Below are positions 16,499 to 25,123 of a stretch of 64,000 bases of DNA, one piece after another. Position numbers and translations under genes: made by a program. The DNA lies in the NCBI GenBank assembly GCA_947501935.1, contig CANMXU010000007.1, positions 62,001 through 126,000 of the forward strand, in the 5' to 3' direction. The notes under the pieces were generated by a model, which was given only the letters and a program-made list of their open reading frames with translations, was not told the origin of the DNA and did no database searches. The DNA is from an uncultured Alteromonadaceae bacterium (GTDB lineage Bacteria; Pseudomonadota; Gammaproteobacteria; Enterobacterales; Alteromonadaceae). How positions within the stretch are numbered: the stretch's first letter is position 1; each line of letters begins with the position of its first letter.

Positions 16499-17878
16499 AT
16501 GAAAAAATATTTACCCTCTGCACTGATGGTGGCTTCTTCACTTGCTTTAACAGGTTGTTTGCAGTCGCAGCAAGATGAAAAAGTTACCATTAATAAAAAT
16601 CCTTATCCAAGTACTTACAAAGTGCTGCCACAACAAACCACCTTGGTGAAAAACGCTACTGTGTTAACCGGTACAGGTGAAAGATTAGATAATACTGATG
16701 TACTTTTTGTTAATGGTAAAATTGAGCAAATAGGCAGTAATTTATCTGTCAATGGCGCTATAGAAATTGCAGCGCAGGGCAAATGGCTAACGCCCGGCAT
16801 TATTGATGTACATTCTCATTTAGGGGTTTATCCAAGCCCGTCAGTTGAATCTCACGCCGATGGTAATGAAATGACTCAACCTAATACTTCTGAAGTATGG
16901 GCTGAGCACAGTGTCTGGCCGCAAGATCCCGGTTTTCAAAAAGCCCGTGCTGGTGGCATTACCACCTTACAAATATTACCTGGCTCGGCAAACTTATTTG
17001 GCGGCAGGGGAGTAACCTTGCGTAATGTGCCTAGTCAAACCATGCAAGGCATGAAGTATCCTGACGCACCATATGGTTTAAAAATGGCATGTGGTGAAAA
17101 TCCTAAACGTGTTTACGGCGGTAAAAAAGTATCACCATCAACACGTATGGGTAATATGGCTGGTTATCGTATGGCTTGGGCTGAAGCAACTGAGTATAAA
17201 CGTGCTTGGGAAAAATATGATCGTGATTATGAAGCGGGTAAAAACCCAACTGCACCAGTACGTGATATTGAACTTGATACCTTAAAAGGTGTACTTGACG
17301 GCGAAATTCTTATTCATAACCATTGTTATAAAGCCGAAGAAATGTCGATGATGATTGATTTAGGCAAAGAGTTTAATTACCACTCAGGCACTTTTCATCA
17401 TGGCATAGAAGCTTATAAAATTGCTGACCAGCTTGCCGAAAATGGCAATTGTGCTGCTATGTGGCCAGATTGGTGGGGTTTTAAAATGGAAGCCTACGAC
17501 ATGATTTTAGAAAATGTTGCACTCGTTAATGCCGTGAAAAACTCCTGTGCTGTTGTGCATTCTGACTCAGGAAAAACCATACAACGGTTAAATCAAGAAG
17601 CCGGCAAGGTATTGTACCGTGCTCAAGAAAGTGGCTTTGAATTAACCGAACAAGACGCCATTGTTTGGATCACCTTAAATGCGGCAAAATCTTTAGGTAT
17701 TGACGATGAAACAGGCAGTATAACAGCAGGTAAACAAGCTGATTTAGTGTTATGGAACAGCAACCCGTTTAGTGTTTATGCTCAAGCCGAACAAGTATTT
17801 GTTGATGGTGCTAAGGTTTACGATCGTTTTGATGAAAAATATCAAGCGAAAAGCGATTTTATGCTAGGCCAACAATAG
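16499..17878 (+). CDS. amidohydrolase-family lipoprotein, catalytically complete
   Basis: The 459-residue protein starts with a lipoprotein signal (lipobox A-L-T-G-C, Cys20) and is therefore expected to be lipid-anchored facing the periplasm. It has the amidohydrolase fold with the metal-binding H-S-H (His105, His107, in TPGIIDVHSHLG). Further conserved metal ligands are seen in LIHNHCYKAEE and YHSGTFHHGIEAYK, with the late HSDSGK aspartate. The C-terminal T-A-G-K-Q-A-D-L-V-L-W motif is typical of imidazolonepropionase-like members. Substrate is unknown; periplasmic relatives include peptidases and carboxamide hydrolases. A good ribosome site (AAGGGA) precedes the ATG. The next gene starts within 12 bp and is related, so the two probably act as a pair. 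Confidence 0.88.
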   Translation: MKKYLPSALMVASSLALTGCLQSQQDEKVTINKNPYPSTYKVLPQQTTLVKNATVLTGTGERLDNTDVLFVNGKIEQIGSNLSVNGAIEIAAQGKWLTPGIIDVHSHLGVYPSPSVESHADGNEMTQPNTSEVWAEHSVWPQDPGFQKARAGGITTLQILPGSANLFGGRGVTLRNVPSQTMQGMKYPDAPYGLKMACGENPKRVYGGKKVSPSTRMGNMAGYRMAWAEATEYKRAWEKYDRDYEAGKNPTAPVRDIELDTLKGVLDGEILIHNHCYKAEEMSMMIDLGKEFNYHSGTFHHGIEAYKIADQLAENGNCAAMWPDWWGFKMEAYDMILENVALVNAVKNSCAVVHSDSGKTIQRLNQEAGKVLYRAQESGFELTEQDAIVWITLNAAKSLGIDDETGSITAGKQADLVLWNSNPFSVYAQAEQVFVDGAKVYDRFDEKYQAKSDFMLGQQ

Positions 17879-17889
17879 GGAATATGAAT

Positions 17890-19167
17890 ATGAAAAAAAT
17901 CACCTCAACTGTTGTTGCCTTAGCTTTTAGCTCACTAACAACGACATTTTCCACCTCAGTGCTGGCACAAAGTTTAGCAATTACCAACGCTACTGTGCAT
18001 ACCGTAACTGAGCAAGGCATTTTAACTGATGCTACAGTAGTCATAGAAAATGGCAAAATAAGTGCTATTAACCCGAAAACATTTAAAGCTGATAAAGTGA
18101 TTGATGCCAAAGGGAAAATTTTAACGCCTGGTTTAATTGGCAGTATTAATCAACTAGGTTTAGTGGAAGTTAATGCCGTTTCTCGAAGCCGTGATGCCAG
18201 TGAGAAAAAAGCTGATATTACCTTCGATACAAGCCTTGCCTTTAACCCGAAAAGTACCTTAATTCCTTTTATGCGCAAAGGCGGCATTACCTCAAATGTG
18301 GTTGTGCCTAAAGGCGGAGAAAGTTACTTTAAAGGCCAAGCATTTACCGTTAACTTAAGTGGTGAGTTCAATAGTGTTCGACATAAAAATCAAGCGGTAG
18401 TGGTTGACCTTGGCGCGACCAGTAGTGGCTCAAGAGCACATGACTTACAGCAATTAACCAACAAGCTTAGTGATGCCAAAAAAGCGTTAGTTGCTGCAAA
18501 AGCTAAAAGTAAAGGCAAAACTAAAGATAAAAGCGATAAGGAAGAAGCTAAATCACCAAAACGTGACGCAATTGAGATAAATGCCTTACTAGCAGGCACT
18601 AAACCGTTAATTGCCTATGTTGACCGCGCAACCGACATTTTGGCGTTGTTAGCGATTAAAAAAGAGTTTTCATTATCGCTTATTTTAGTAGGCGCTGCTG
18701 ATGCGATATTAATCGCTGATAAAATTGCTAGTGCACAGGTGCCCGTTATTTTAGACCCTATGCGTAACTTGCCCGGCAGTTTTGACTCTCTACATTTAGC
18801 GCTGACCAATGCTGCCGAGTTAACTAAGGCGGGTATAAAAGTGACGTTAAATGTTGAAGGCGATGCTCATAATTTGCACCAGTTACGCTATAACGCCGGT
18901 AATGCTGTCGCCAATGGTTTAAGCAATGCTCAAGCCTTAGCTGCAGTTACCGCCAACCCCGCAGCAACGTTTAATTTAAATGCTGGCCAAGTGGCGGTTG
19001 GTAAAAATGCTGATTTAGTTTTGTGGAGCGACGACCCGTTTGAGCTTAGCTCATCTGTTGATAGCATTTGGATCAATGGTAAAAGTTATAGCACCCAAAG
19101 TCGTCAAGACGCTTTGCGTGATCGTTATATGAAACCAAGTGATTTACCTAAAGCCTATAGTAAATAA
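17890..19167 (+). CDS. amidohydrolase-like periplasmic protein lacking the HxH metal motif
   Basis: The 425-residue paralogue of its upstream neighbour has a Sec signal peptide (cleavage likely after S-V-L-A-Q). I chose the ATG at 17890 over that at 17884 because the AGGGA ribosome site is only 2-3 bp from the first but 8 bp from the second. The fold is recognisable from the beta-sandwich start (GKILTPGLIGS) and from the end (GQVAVGKNADLVLWSDDPFE). Where active members have D-x-H-x-H it reads G-S-I-N-Q-L-G, so two metal ligands are missing. A Lys-rich insertion (about residues 198-225) interrupts the barrel. It may be a non-catalytic partner of the lipoprotein encoded just upstream. Confidence 0.82.
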   Translation: MKKITSTVVALAFSSLTTTFSTSVLAQSLAITNATVHTVTEQGILTDATVVIENGKISAINPKTFKADKVIDAKGKILTPGLIGSINQLGLVEVNAVSRSRDASEKKADITFDTSLAFNPKSTLIPFMRKGGITSNVVVPKGGESYFKGQAFTVNLSGEFNSVRHKNQAVVVDLGATSSGSRAHDLQQLTNKLSDAKKALVAAKAKSKGKTKDKSDKEEAKSPKRDAIEINALLAGTKPLIAYVDRATDILALLAIKKEFSLSLILVGAADAILIADKIASAQVPVILDPMRNLPGSFDSLHLALTNAAELTKAGIKVTLNVEGDAHNLHQLRYNAGNAVANGLSNAQALAAVTANPAATFNLNAGQVAVGKNADLVLWSDDPFELSSSVDSIWINGKSYSTQSRQDALRDRYMKPSDLPKAYSK

Positions 19168-19290
19168 CCTCAGCTCGGGATAATAAATGGCTTTTTAGTT
19201 GCTATTTTCACCGATGACGGTGTTAAATTCACTTGCAATAGGCAAGCTATTGACGCGTCAATTTTCCTTGTTATCGAAGAAAATATCGAA

Positions 19291-19368
19291 CTATAAATAG
19301 AGTAAATTAAATCGTTTTATTAAATCAATATTTTGAATCATCTCTTAAGCCGAGTTGAGGTTAAATAA
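19291..19368. repeat. dispersed ~78-bp repeat, copy A
   Basis: This AT-rich segment begins CTATAAATAGAGT and ends around GAGTTGAGGTTAAATAA. It aligns over its whole length with 61991-62068, with a one-base gap and about a dozen substitutions. Shared blocks include TATAAATAGAGT, ATTAAATCAATA and TTGAATCATCTCT. Both copies are intergenic and lie upstream of a plus-strand gene. Confidence 0.7.
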
Positions 19369-19382
19369 CCATCAAACTTTAT

Positions 19383-19410
19383 AAAGAGGAGTTAGTAATA
19401 ACTCTTCTTT
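19383..19410. repeat. 12-bp-stem hairpin with GTAA tetraloop
   Basis: AAAGAGGAGTTA pairs with TAACTCTTCTTT (one G-T wobble) around a GTAA loop, 15 bp after dispersed-repeat copy A. It may belong to the repeat or end transcription from the amidohydrolase genes. Confidence 0.5.
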
Positions 19411-19824
19411 ATATCATCGCATTCATTAATTTTTTCATTACCCTCTTAAAAAGCTCGCAACAGTAAATAGGCATAAGTATATATCAAAGTATTAAGCTAT
19501 AGAGCTTGTATATTAGCTGTAAATTTCTTTTTATTATATCGTTAGTCAAAAGTTAGATGAGTAATTTAGCATAAACCCATTTGGCCTTTAGTTAAGCTTC
19601 TACTCTTGGCTATATTTAAACTAACAAGGGGTAAAAAGTGCAGCTAGCATTTCTGACTTTAGTCTCTGACGTTGCCGGTATTAGCGGCTTAAATTGGCCA
19701 CTTGTATTGATGAGGATCAACAAATATTAATTCATTATACATAGCTATCGTTAACTTCATTAATATGAATTAAGGGTTTAAATATATACAGCTGTTCTAT
19801 TTAATTAGTACAACAAGGAATTTT

Positions 19825-21666
19825 ATGTCTTTTCAATATAAAAAGTATAGCAATATTCATTGGGACGATTATCTAAAGTCAGGGGACCGAATTTTTATTG
19901 GCTCAAATGCCGCAGTGCCAAATGCTTTGATAGATAATTTAATCGCCAATAGTGCCAACCTGCATGATATTGAGGCCGTTCATATATTAACGTTATCAAA
20001 AAATGTTTGGGTTGAGCCACAACATAAAAATTTATTTAAAGTGAACGCTTTATTTATTGGCGGTGACAACATTCGTGAAGCTATTGCTGAAGGTCGAGCC
20101 GACTATACCCCATGTTTCATTTCTGATATTCCAAGGCTTTTTAGTGAAAATAGTCTCCCGCTTGATGTCGCCTTGATAATGGTTAGCCCACCAGATGAAT
20201 ATGGTTATTGCTCTTTAGGTGTGAGTGTTGATGTTGTTTCTGCGGCGGTTAAATCTGCAAAATATGTGCTTGCGCAAATCAACCCTAAAATGCCTCGAAC
20301 CAATGGGCATAGCTTTGTTCATATGAATCAAATAGATGCTTGGATAAATATTGAAGAAAAGTTACCTGAGTTAATTGCTCCTGAATTTGATCAACGTATT
20401 GAGCAAGTTGGTCAGTATGTTGCGATGTTGGTAGATAATGGCGCAACTTTACAAATCGGTTTAGGGAAAATATCAGAAGCCGTTTTACGTTATTTAGCTA
20501 ATCATAAAGACTTAGGTATCCACAGTGAAATGATCTCTGACGGAATGGTTGACTTGATGCTCAAAGGGGTGATTAATAATCGCAAAAAGAACTACCATAA
20601 AGGTAAAGCAGTTGTCACTTTTTGCCTAGGTAGCCAAAGGGTTTATGACTTTGTTGATGGTAACCCACACATTGAGTTTTATCCTTCTGAGCATGTTAAC
20701 TCACCAACCAAAATTGCCAAAAATGACAATATGGTCTCCATTAACAGTGCTATTGAAGTTGATTTAACCGGACAAGTTGTTTCAGACTCTATTGGTTATC
20801 AATTTTACAGTGGTATTGGTGGGCAAGTAGACTTTATTCGTGGCGCAGGCCTAAGTAAAGGTGGTAAACCAATTATCGCCTTACCTTCCACGACTAAAGA
20901 TGGCAAAATATCTCGTATTGTTGCTCATATTACTGAAGGTGGTGGTGTGGTAACTTCTAGAGGCCATGTCGCTTTTGTGGTCACTGAATTTGGCATTGCG
21001 TCATTATTGGGAAAAAGTATCAGAGAACGGGCGCTTGAATTAATTCGCATCGCTCATCCTAAATTTAGAGAGCAATTATTAGCTGATGTACGTAAGCATT
21101 ATTGGGTGCCTGAGTATCAAGAAAGCTCTCCAAGTTCAGTGCCTGAACTGGGCTTGGTTGAATTTAAAAAATTTACTTTCTCCAATGATGAGTACACCCT
21201 GCGTCCACTTGCTCCTGCCGATGAACGTAAGTTACAAGAGTTCTTTTATTCTCATAATAAAGAAACCCTTATGATGCGTTATAACCATCATGTAACACAA
21301 ATGACTCGCGAAAAGTCTTGTAATTTGGTTAGTGTAAATCAGCATCAAGATTTGGCTCTTTGCTTTACCAAGAAAAGTGATTTGGGCGAAGCAATTCAAG
21401 CGGTTGCAAGGTATTATTATATTGAGAATAGTAATAGTGGTGAAGTTGCTTTTGTCATTAAAGAAAGTTTACGAGGGCAGGGAATGGCGAGAACTCTACT
21501 AAATGAAATAATTGCTATTGCCAAACAGAGAAAGTTAAATAATTTAGTGGCTTGTGTACGAAATGATAACGCCCCTATGCTAAAAGTTTTTGAAAAAGCA
21601 GGTTTTATTCGAAAGCCAAGTGATGATTTTGACGAAATTAGCTTAGAATTACCACTGAATGAGTAA
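19825..21666 (+). CDS. acetyl-CoA hydrolase/transferase fused to a GNAT acetyltransferase domain
   Basis: The 613-residue cytoplasmic fusion has an acetyl-CoA hydrolase/CoA-transferase region over about residues 1-440. It includes Y-S-G-I-G-G-Q-V-D-F-I-R-G-A and the V-T-E-F-G-I-A segment that normally carries conserved catalytic features. From about residue 457 (YTLRPLAPADERKLQEFF) to the end is a GNAT domain with the acetyl-CoA-binding turn R-G-Q-G-M-A (550-555). The first part would hydrolyse acetyl-CoA or exchange CoA with acetate or another acid. The second could acetylate a protein lysine or small molecule. A histone-deacetylase-family gene follows 61 bp downstream in the same direction, suggesting reversible acetylation linked to acetate metabolism. 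An AAGGAA ribosome site precedes the ATG. Confidence 0.9.
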   Translation: MSFQYKKYSNIHWDDYLKSGDRIFIGSNAAVPNALIDNLIANSANLHDIEAVHILTLSKNVWVEPQHKNLFKVNALFIGGDNIREAIAEGRADYTPCFISDIPRLFSENSLPLDVALIMVSPPDEYGYCSLGVSVDVVSAAVKSAKYVLAQINPKMPRTNGHSFVHMNQIDAWINIEEKLPELIAPEFDQRIEQVGQYVAMLVDNGATLQIGLGKISEAVLRYLANHKDLGIHSEMISDGMVDLMLKGVINNRKKNYHKGKAVVTFCLGSQRVYDFVDGNPHIEFYPSEHVNSPTKIAKNDNMVSINSAIEVDLTGQVVSDSIGYQFYSGIGGQVDFIRGAGLSKGGKPIIALPSTTKDGKISRIVAHITEGGGVVTSRGHVAFVVTEFGIASLLGKSIRERALELIRIAHPKFREQLLADVRKHYWVPEYQESSPSSVPELGLVEFKKFTFSNDEYTLRPLAPADERKLQEFFYSHNKETLMMRYNHHVTQMTREKSCNLVSVNQHQDLALCFTKKSDLGEAIQAVARYYYIENSNSGEVAFVIKESLRGQGMARTLLNEIIAIAKQRKLNNLVACVRNDNAPMLKVFEKAGFIRKPSDDFDEISLELPLNE

Positions 21667-21727
21667 TAATACGCTAAGAATAATATTGAGCGAATAATGT
21701 TTAGCAGCAACGATAAAAGAGAATAAT

Positions 21728-22663
21728 ATGACTGTTGGAATAATTGGCCACTATAAATGTGGTGATCATAATATGGGATCTCATCATCCTGAAAATGCTA
21801 AGCGCTTAACCGCTATTTCGGATCAATTAATTCGTAGTGGTCTTGACTACGTCGTTAGGCAATTTGATGCAAAACCTATTGATACCAAGTTACTTGCATT
21901 GGCTCATAGTCAAAAATATATCGATTATATTTTTGATAATGCGCCCAATGAAGGCACTTTCAATATTGATGATGACACAGTTATGATGCCAGCGACTCTA
22001 CCGGCAGCCTTACTGTCAGCTGGCTCTGTTATCGACGCAGTAGATTTAGTGATGAATAAAACCTTAAGCGCAGCCTTTTGTGCCACCAGACCTCCAGGAC
22101 ATCATGCTGAGCATGATAAGGGCATGGGGTTTTGTTTTTTCAACAATGTTGCTGTTGCAGCTGCTTATGCCAAAGAAAAATATCAGCTAAAGCGTATTGC
22201 CATTGTTGATTTTGATGTTCACCACGGTAACGGTACTGAAGATATTGTTCGAAATAAATTTAAACAAGATGGTAGTTTTTTATTCTGCTCTACTTATCAA
22301 TATCCATTTTACCCTTTTGAAATGAAAGAAAGTAATACCCCTCCAGTCATCAATACCCCTTTACCGGCAACGACAAAGGGAGAGGGTTTTCGTCAAGCGA
22401 TTATTGATAATTGGTTACCTGCCTTACATAAATTCAAACCTGAATTAATTTTTATATCTGCTGGTTTTGATGCCCATATGGAAGACGAAATGTCTCAAAT
22501 AAGCTTGACTGAGCCGGATTACCGCTGGGTAACAGAGCAACTAAAAGCTATTGCGCAGGAGTATGGCCAAGGGCGTGTTGTTTCTGTGCTTGAGGGAGGC
22601 TATGCTCATGGTGCGTTAGGGAGAAGCGTTGTGGCACATATCAACGGCTTAATTGGTAATTAG
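21728..22663 (+). CDS. histone deacetylase family protein (AcuC/HDAC-like)
   Basis: The 311-residue zinc-dependent deacylase has the complete active site. The early S-H-H-P-E-N-A-K-R-L segment and R-P-P-G-H-H-A-E (His125-His126 charge relay) are present. Zinc ligands lie in D-F-D-V-H-H-G-N-G-T (Asp163, His165), with the third in S-A-G-F-D-A-H. Bacterial members remove acetyl groups from lysines (AcuC on acetyl-CoA synthetase) or from polyamines and other amides. Its position immediately after the acetyl-CoA hydrolase-GNAT fusion suggests the two are cotranscribed as writer and eraser, but the substrate is inferred only from context. Confidence 0.93.
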   Translation: MTVGIIGHYKCGDHNMGSHHPENAKRLTAISDQLIRSGLDYVVRQFDAKPIDTKLLALAHSQKYIDYIFDNAPNEGTFNIDDDTVMMPATLPAALLSAGSVIDAVDLVMNKTLSAAFCATRPPGHHAEHDKGMGFCFFNNVAVAAAYAKEKYQLKRIAIVDFDVHHGNGTEDIVRNKFKQDGSFLFCSTYQYPFYPFEMKESNTPPVINTPLPATTKGEGFRQAIIDNWLPALHKFKPELIFISAGFDAHMEDEMSQISLTEPDYRWVTEQLKAIAQEYGQGRVVSVLEGGYAHGALGRSVVAHINGLIGN

Positions 22664-22796
22664 CGAGCTACTTCTTCTATCATGAGTGTTTTTATATTCA
22701 GCGTAGTTACAGCGCCCGAATACTTTTAGCCTTTCTTACAAAGGCGCTATCGCTTAAAATAGCACTATTAGTAAAATAAACAGATATATACACTCT

Positions 22797-23672
22797 ATGA
22801 ACAAGGCTATTACCCAAAACGAGTTCGGCTCAGCGGCATTAATTAACCTAAGTGACTCTCATCAAGCGATCGATATTCAACACCAAAGTTGCACTGCTAA
22901 GGTCAGCCTTTATGGTGGCCATGTACTTGCGTGGCAGCCTAAAGGGCAAAAGCCAGTATTTTGGTTAAGTGATAGCGCCAGTTATGAATCGGGTAGTGCT
23001 ATTCGTGGCGGTATTCCGTTATGTTGGCCGTGGTTTGGCCCGCATAGTAAAGGAGAAATTAAAGGTAATCATGGTTTCGCGCGTCAATCTGTTTGGCAGT
23101 TAGATGAAGTGGTTATTGAAGAAAATGCGGTAAAGGTTATTTTAAGCCTTGAAGGTGAAAATAAACATTTACTTTGGCCACAAGCTTTTTCAGTTAAACA
23201 AGCGTTAAGCTTTGGTGAAACTTTTGAGCAACGCTTATATATTAGTAACTTAAGTGATGAAAGTGTTGACTACACCTCGGCGCTACATAGCTATTTTACC
23301 GTTAGCTCGCCAAAAAATTGTCAAGTCGCTACGCTAAACAAAGCGGCTTTTGATGACAAAATTACCCAGCAGTCATGTGCAGCTACCTTACTTAATGACT
23401 GTGTAGGGCCACTTGATCGCATTTATTACAATAATGAAGTGAGTATTTTAGAAGACAGCCAATGGCAACGTGGCATTGAAATTACACCACTAAATTGTCA
23501 GCAATGGGTATTGTGGAATCCGGGGAAAGCTATCGCTGAAAATATGGCTGATGTGCATAGCGGCGGTGAAAATGAATACGTTTGTTTAGAAGCGGCTAAT
23601 ACTCAGTGGCAAACAGTTGCAGCTAAGAGCACTGTGACTATCGGACAAAATATTCGAGTTATAGCCTTATAA
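22797..23672 (+). CDS. D-hexose-6-phosphate mutarotase (YeaD-like)
   Basis: The 291-residue aldose-1-epimerase-fold enzyme would interconvert alpha and beta anomers of glucose 6-phosphate and similar sugar phosphates in the cytoplasm. Typical family sequence is present: YGGHVLAWQPKG near residue 38, then the S-A-I-R-G-G-I-P-L-C-W-P-W-F-G-P-H segment and GNHGFARQ. The last supplies the catalytic histidine. A later catalytic glutamate is expected in the C-terminal part (VCLEAANTQW). It is monocistronic, about 130 bp after the deacetylase gene and convergent with mutH. Confidence 0.9.
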   Translation: MNKAITQNEFGSAALINLSDSHQAIDIQHQSCTAKVSLYGGHVLAWQPKGQKPVFWLSDSASYESGSAIRGGIPLCWPWFGPHSKGEIKGNHGFARQSVWQLDEVVIEENAVKVILSLEGENKHLLWPQAFSVKQALSFGETFEQRLYISNLSDESVDYTSALHSYFTVSSPKNCQVATLNKAAFDDKITQQSCAATLLNDCVGPLDRIYYNNEVSILEDSQWQRGIEITPLNCQQWVLWNPGKAIAENMADVHSGGENEYVCLEAANTQWQTVAAKSTVTIGQNIRVIAL

Positions 23673-23698
23673 TTTGATGTTGTTAGCCAATGGGTTAT

Positions 23699-24319
23699 TT
23701 AGTCTAAGCGTAAATGATTTTTCAACAGTTGATGAGTAAAACTGGTTTTTAAATAAAAGCCGCGGGGTAGGGTCATAAATGGCTGCCCGTGGCGATCAAA
23801 AGCTTGGGTTTTTGCTTTACTGTTCGCCGCTTTTGGACGCAGTTGCAGTACTTGCCCAATTTTTCCGTTAATTTGCTCTACTTCACCTAAAACAATCATA
23901 TCAGTAAGTTCTTGCCAGTCATCAGCCATTAGTTTTTCTTCCTCGACTGATGGCGACCATAAAAAAGGCGTACCGACAATGCGCTCACTAATCGGCAATT
24001 GTTTTTCAGAAACCACCGGCACCCACAACACTTTAGCTAATTTATTTCGAATATGGCTGTGTTGCCAAGTAACACCGGTTAAGCCGGTTAACGGCGCAAC
24101 ACAGACAAAGGTGGTTTCGAGCGGCTTGCCGTAGCGGTCAATGGGCAGTGATTTTAATTCTATACCCAAATGAGGAAAGTCAGGCTCAGGTCTTGAACCT
24201 GCCGAAGCGCCTAAGCTTTGTTCAAGCAATAAACCAATCCAGCCTTTTTCTCTGTTAAGGCTTTCAGGCACAACAATATTATTTTGCAGCGCAATTTCAC
24301 CCAAGCTTAAACCTGCCAA
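23699..24319 (-). CDS. mutH: DNA mismatch repair endonuclease MutH (start uncertain)
   Basis: MutH nicks the unmethylated strand at hemimethylated GATC after activation by MutS and MutL. The catalytic D-x(6)-E-x-K is present in [14 protein letters not shown], and V-A-P-L-T-G and R-P-K-A-A-N-S-K-A are well conserved. The coordinates use a TTG start (24317-24319) with an AAGGG upstream. However, reading-frame similarity to the E. coli N-terminus continues upstream of this codon as [14 protein letters not shown], as far as a stop at 24413-24415, with no ATG, GTG or TTG in that extension. The true start may be non-canonical (ATT at 24389-24391 or CTG at 24410-24412), making about 230 residues like E. 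coli MutH. It diverges from rppH, as in many relatives. Confidence 0.88.
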   Translation of the reverse strand: MAGLSLGEIALQNNIVVPESLNREKGWIGLLLEQSLGASAGSRPEPDFPHLGIELKSLPIDRYGKPLETTFVCVAPLTGLTGVTWQHSHIRNKLAKVLWVPVVSEKQLPISERIVGTPFLWSPSVEEEKLMADDWQELTDMIVLGEVEQINGKIGQVLQLRPKAANSKAKTQAFDRHGQPFMTLPRGFYLKTSFTHQLLKNHLRLD

Positions 24320-24507
24320 TGCTTGTGCCCTTGCTAGCAGCTCTTGTTCTGATTTTGGAATGGTTATTTTAATATCTAAAGCTTCATTAATCGTTTTCGT
24401 TATTATCTGCAGCTAAGGCGAGGCTGGCAAGTGAAATATTTATTTGCTCATCAGCTAAGTTTGTGGAAGAATCAATAACATATTATAAAGATTTGTCAGG
24501 AGTTCCT

Positions 24508-25014
24508 GTGATAGATGCCGAAGGCTATCGAGCCAATGTCGGCATAGTAATAATCAACGACAGGGGACAAGTATTTTGGGCAAGGCGATTTGGTCAGCAT
24601 TCATGGCAATACCCACAAGGTGGTGTCGATGAAGGTGAAACCGCAGAACAAACCATGTACAGGGAATTGCATGAAGAAGTAGGGCTAAAACCTGAACATG
24701 TGAAAATTGTTGCATCGACCAAGCATTGGCTAAAATATCGATTACCAAAACGTTTAATTAGGCATGACAGTAAGCCAGTATGTATTGGACAAAAACAAAA
24801 GTGGTTTTTGTTAAAACTTACTGCGAAAGAATCATCTGTTGACTTATTACACTCTGATCATCCTGAATTTGATGATTGGCGTTGGGTAAGTTACTGGTAT
24901 CCAGTAAGACAGGTGGTGTCATTTAAACGAGAAGTTTATCGCAAAGTGATGAAAGAATTCGCAGGCGCTGCCTTGCCTTTTCATCGTCAGGAAAAACGAA
25001 AGCGACGAGCTTGA
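24508..25014 (+). CDS. rppH: RNA pyrophosphohydrolase RppH
   Basis: A 168-residue Nudix hydrolase that removes pyrophosphate from the 5' end of mRNA, opening it to RNase E decay. The Nudix box G-x(5)-E-x(7)-RELHEE-x-GL lies near residues 39-60, and [11 protein letters not shown] precedes it. The C-terminal [18 protein letters not shown] is diagnostic for RppH. A longer frame from 24463 exists. I chose the GTG at 24508 because it gives [12 protein letters not shown], matching the E. coli N-terminus, and has an AGGAG 5 bp upstream. The family's gene order rppH-ptsP-lgt-thyA is kept here. Confidence 0.95.
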   Translation: MIDAEGYRANVGIVIINDRGQVFWARRFGQHSWQYPQGGVDEGETAEQTMYRELHEEVGLKPEHVKIVASTKHWLKYRLPKRLIRHDSKPVCIGQKQKWFLLKLTAKESSVDLLHSDHPEFDDWRWVSYWYPVRQVVSFKREVYRKVMKEFAGAALPFHRQEKRKRRA

Positions 25015-25031
25015 TTATTACTATGTTAAAG

Positions 25032-25059
25032 CAGCTTATAAGGAAACCTTTATAAGCTG
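25032..25059 (+). terminator. hairpin between rppH and ptsP
   Basis: CAGCTTATAAGG pairs with CCTTTATAAGCTG (one-base bulge) around an AAA loop. It is followed by a weak T-rich stretch (TGTTTCTTCC). It may attenuate read-through into ptsP. Confidence 0.45.
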
Positions 25060-25123
25060 TGTTTCTTCCATTTTACTTTCAGCTAATCTACATTATTCAA
25101 CCATCTAAATTATAAGGGTTTGT

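Larger units (their letters stand above)
19168..19824. other. 657-bp intergenic region with repeat and hairpins
   Basis: The gap holds short hairpins (CACCG/CGGTG near 19210-19223; CTTGC/GCAAG near 19234-19248), one copy of a dispersed repeat (19291-19368) and a 12-bp-stem hairpin (19383-19410). It also holds a GTG-initiated 30-codon frame at 19638-19730 with an AGGGG ribosome-like site. The latter is too short to call as a gene. No other coding sequence is visible. Confidence 0.5.
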
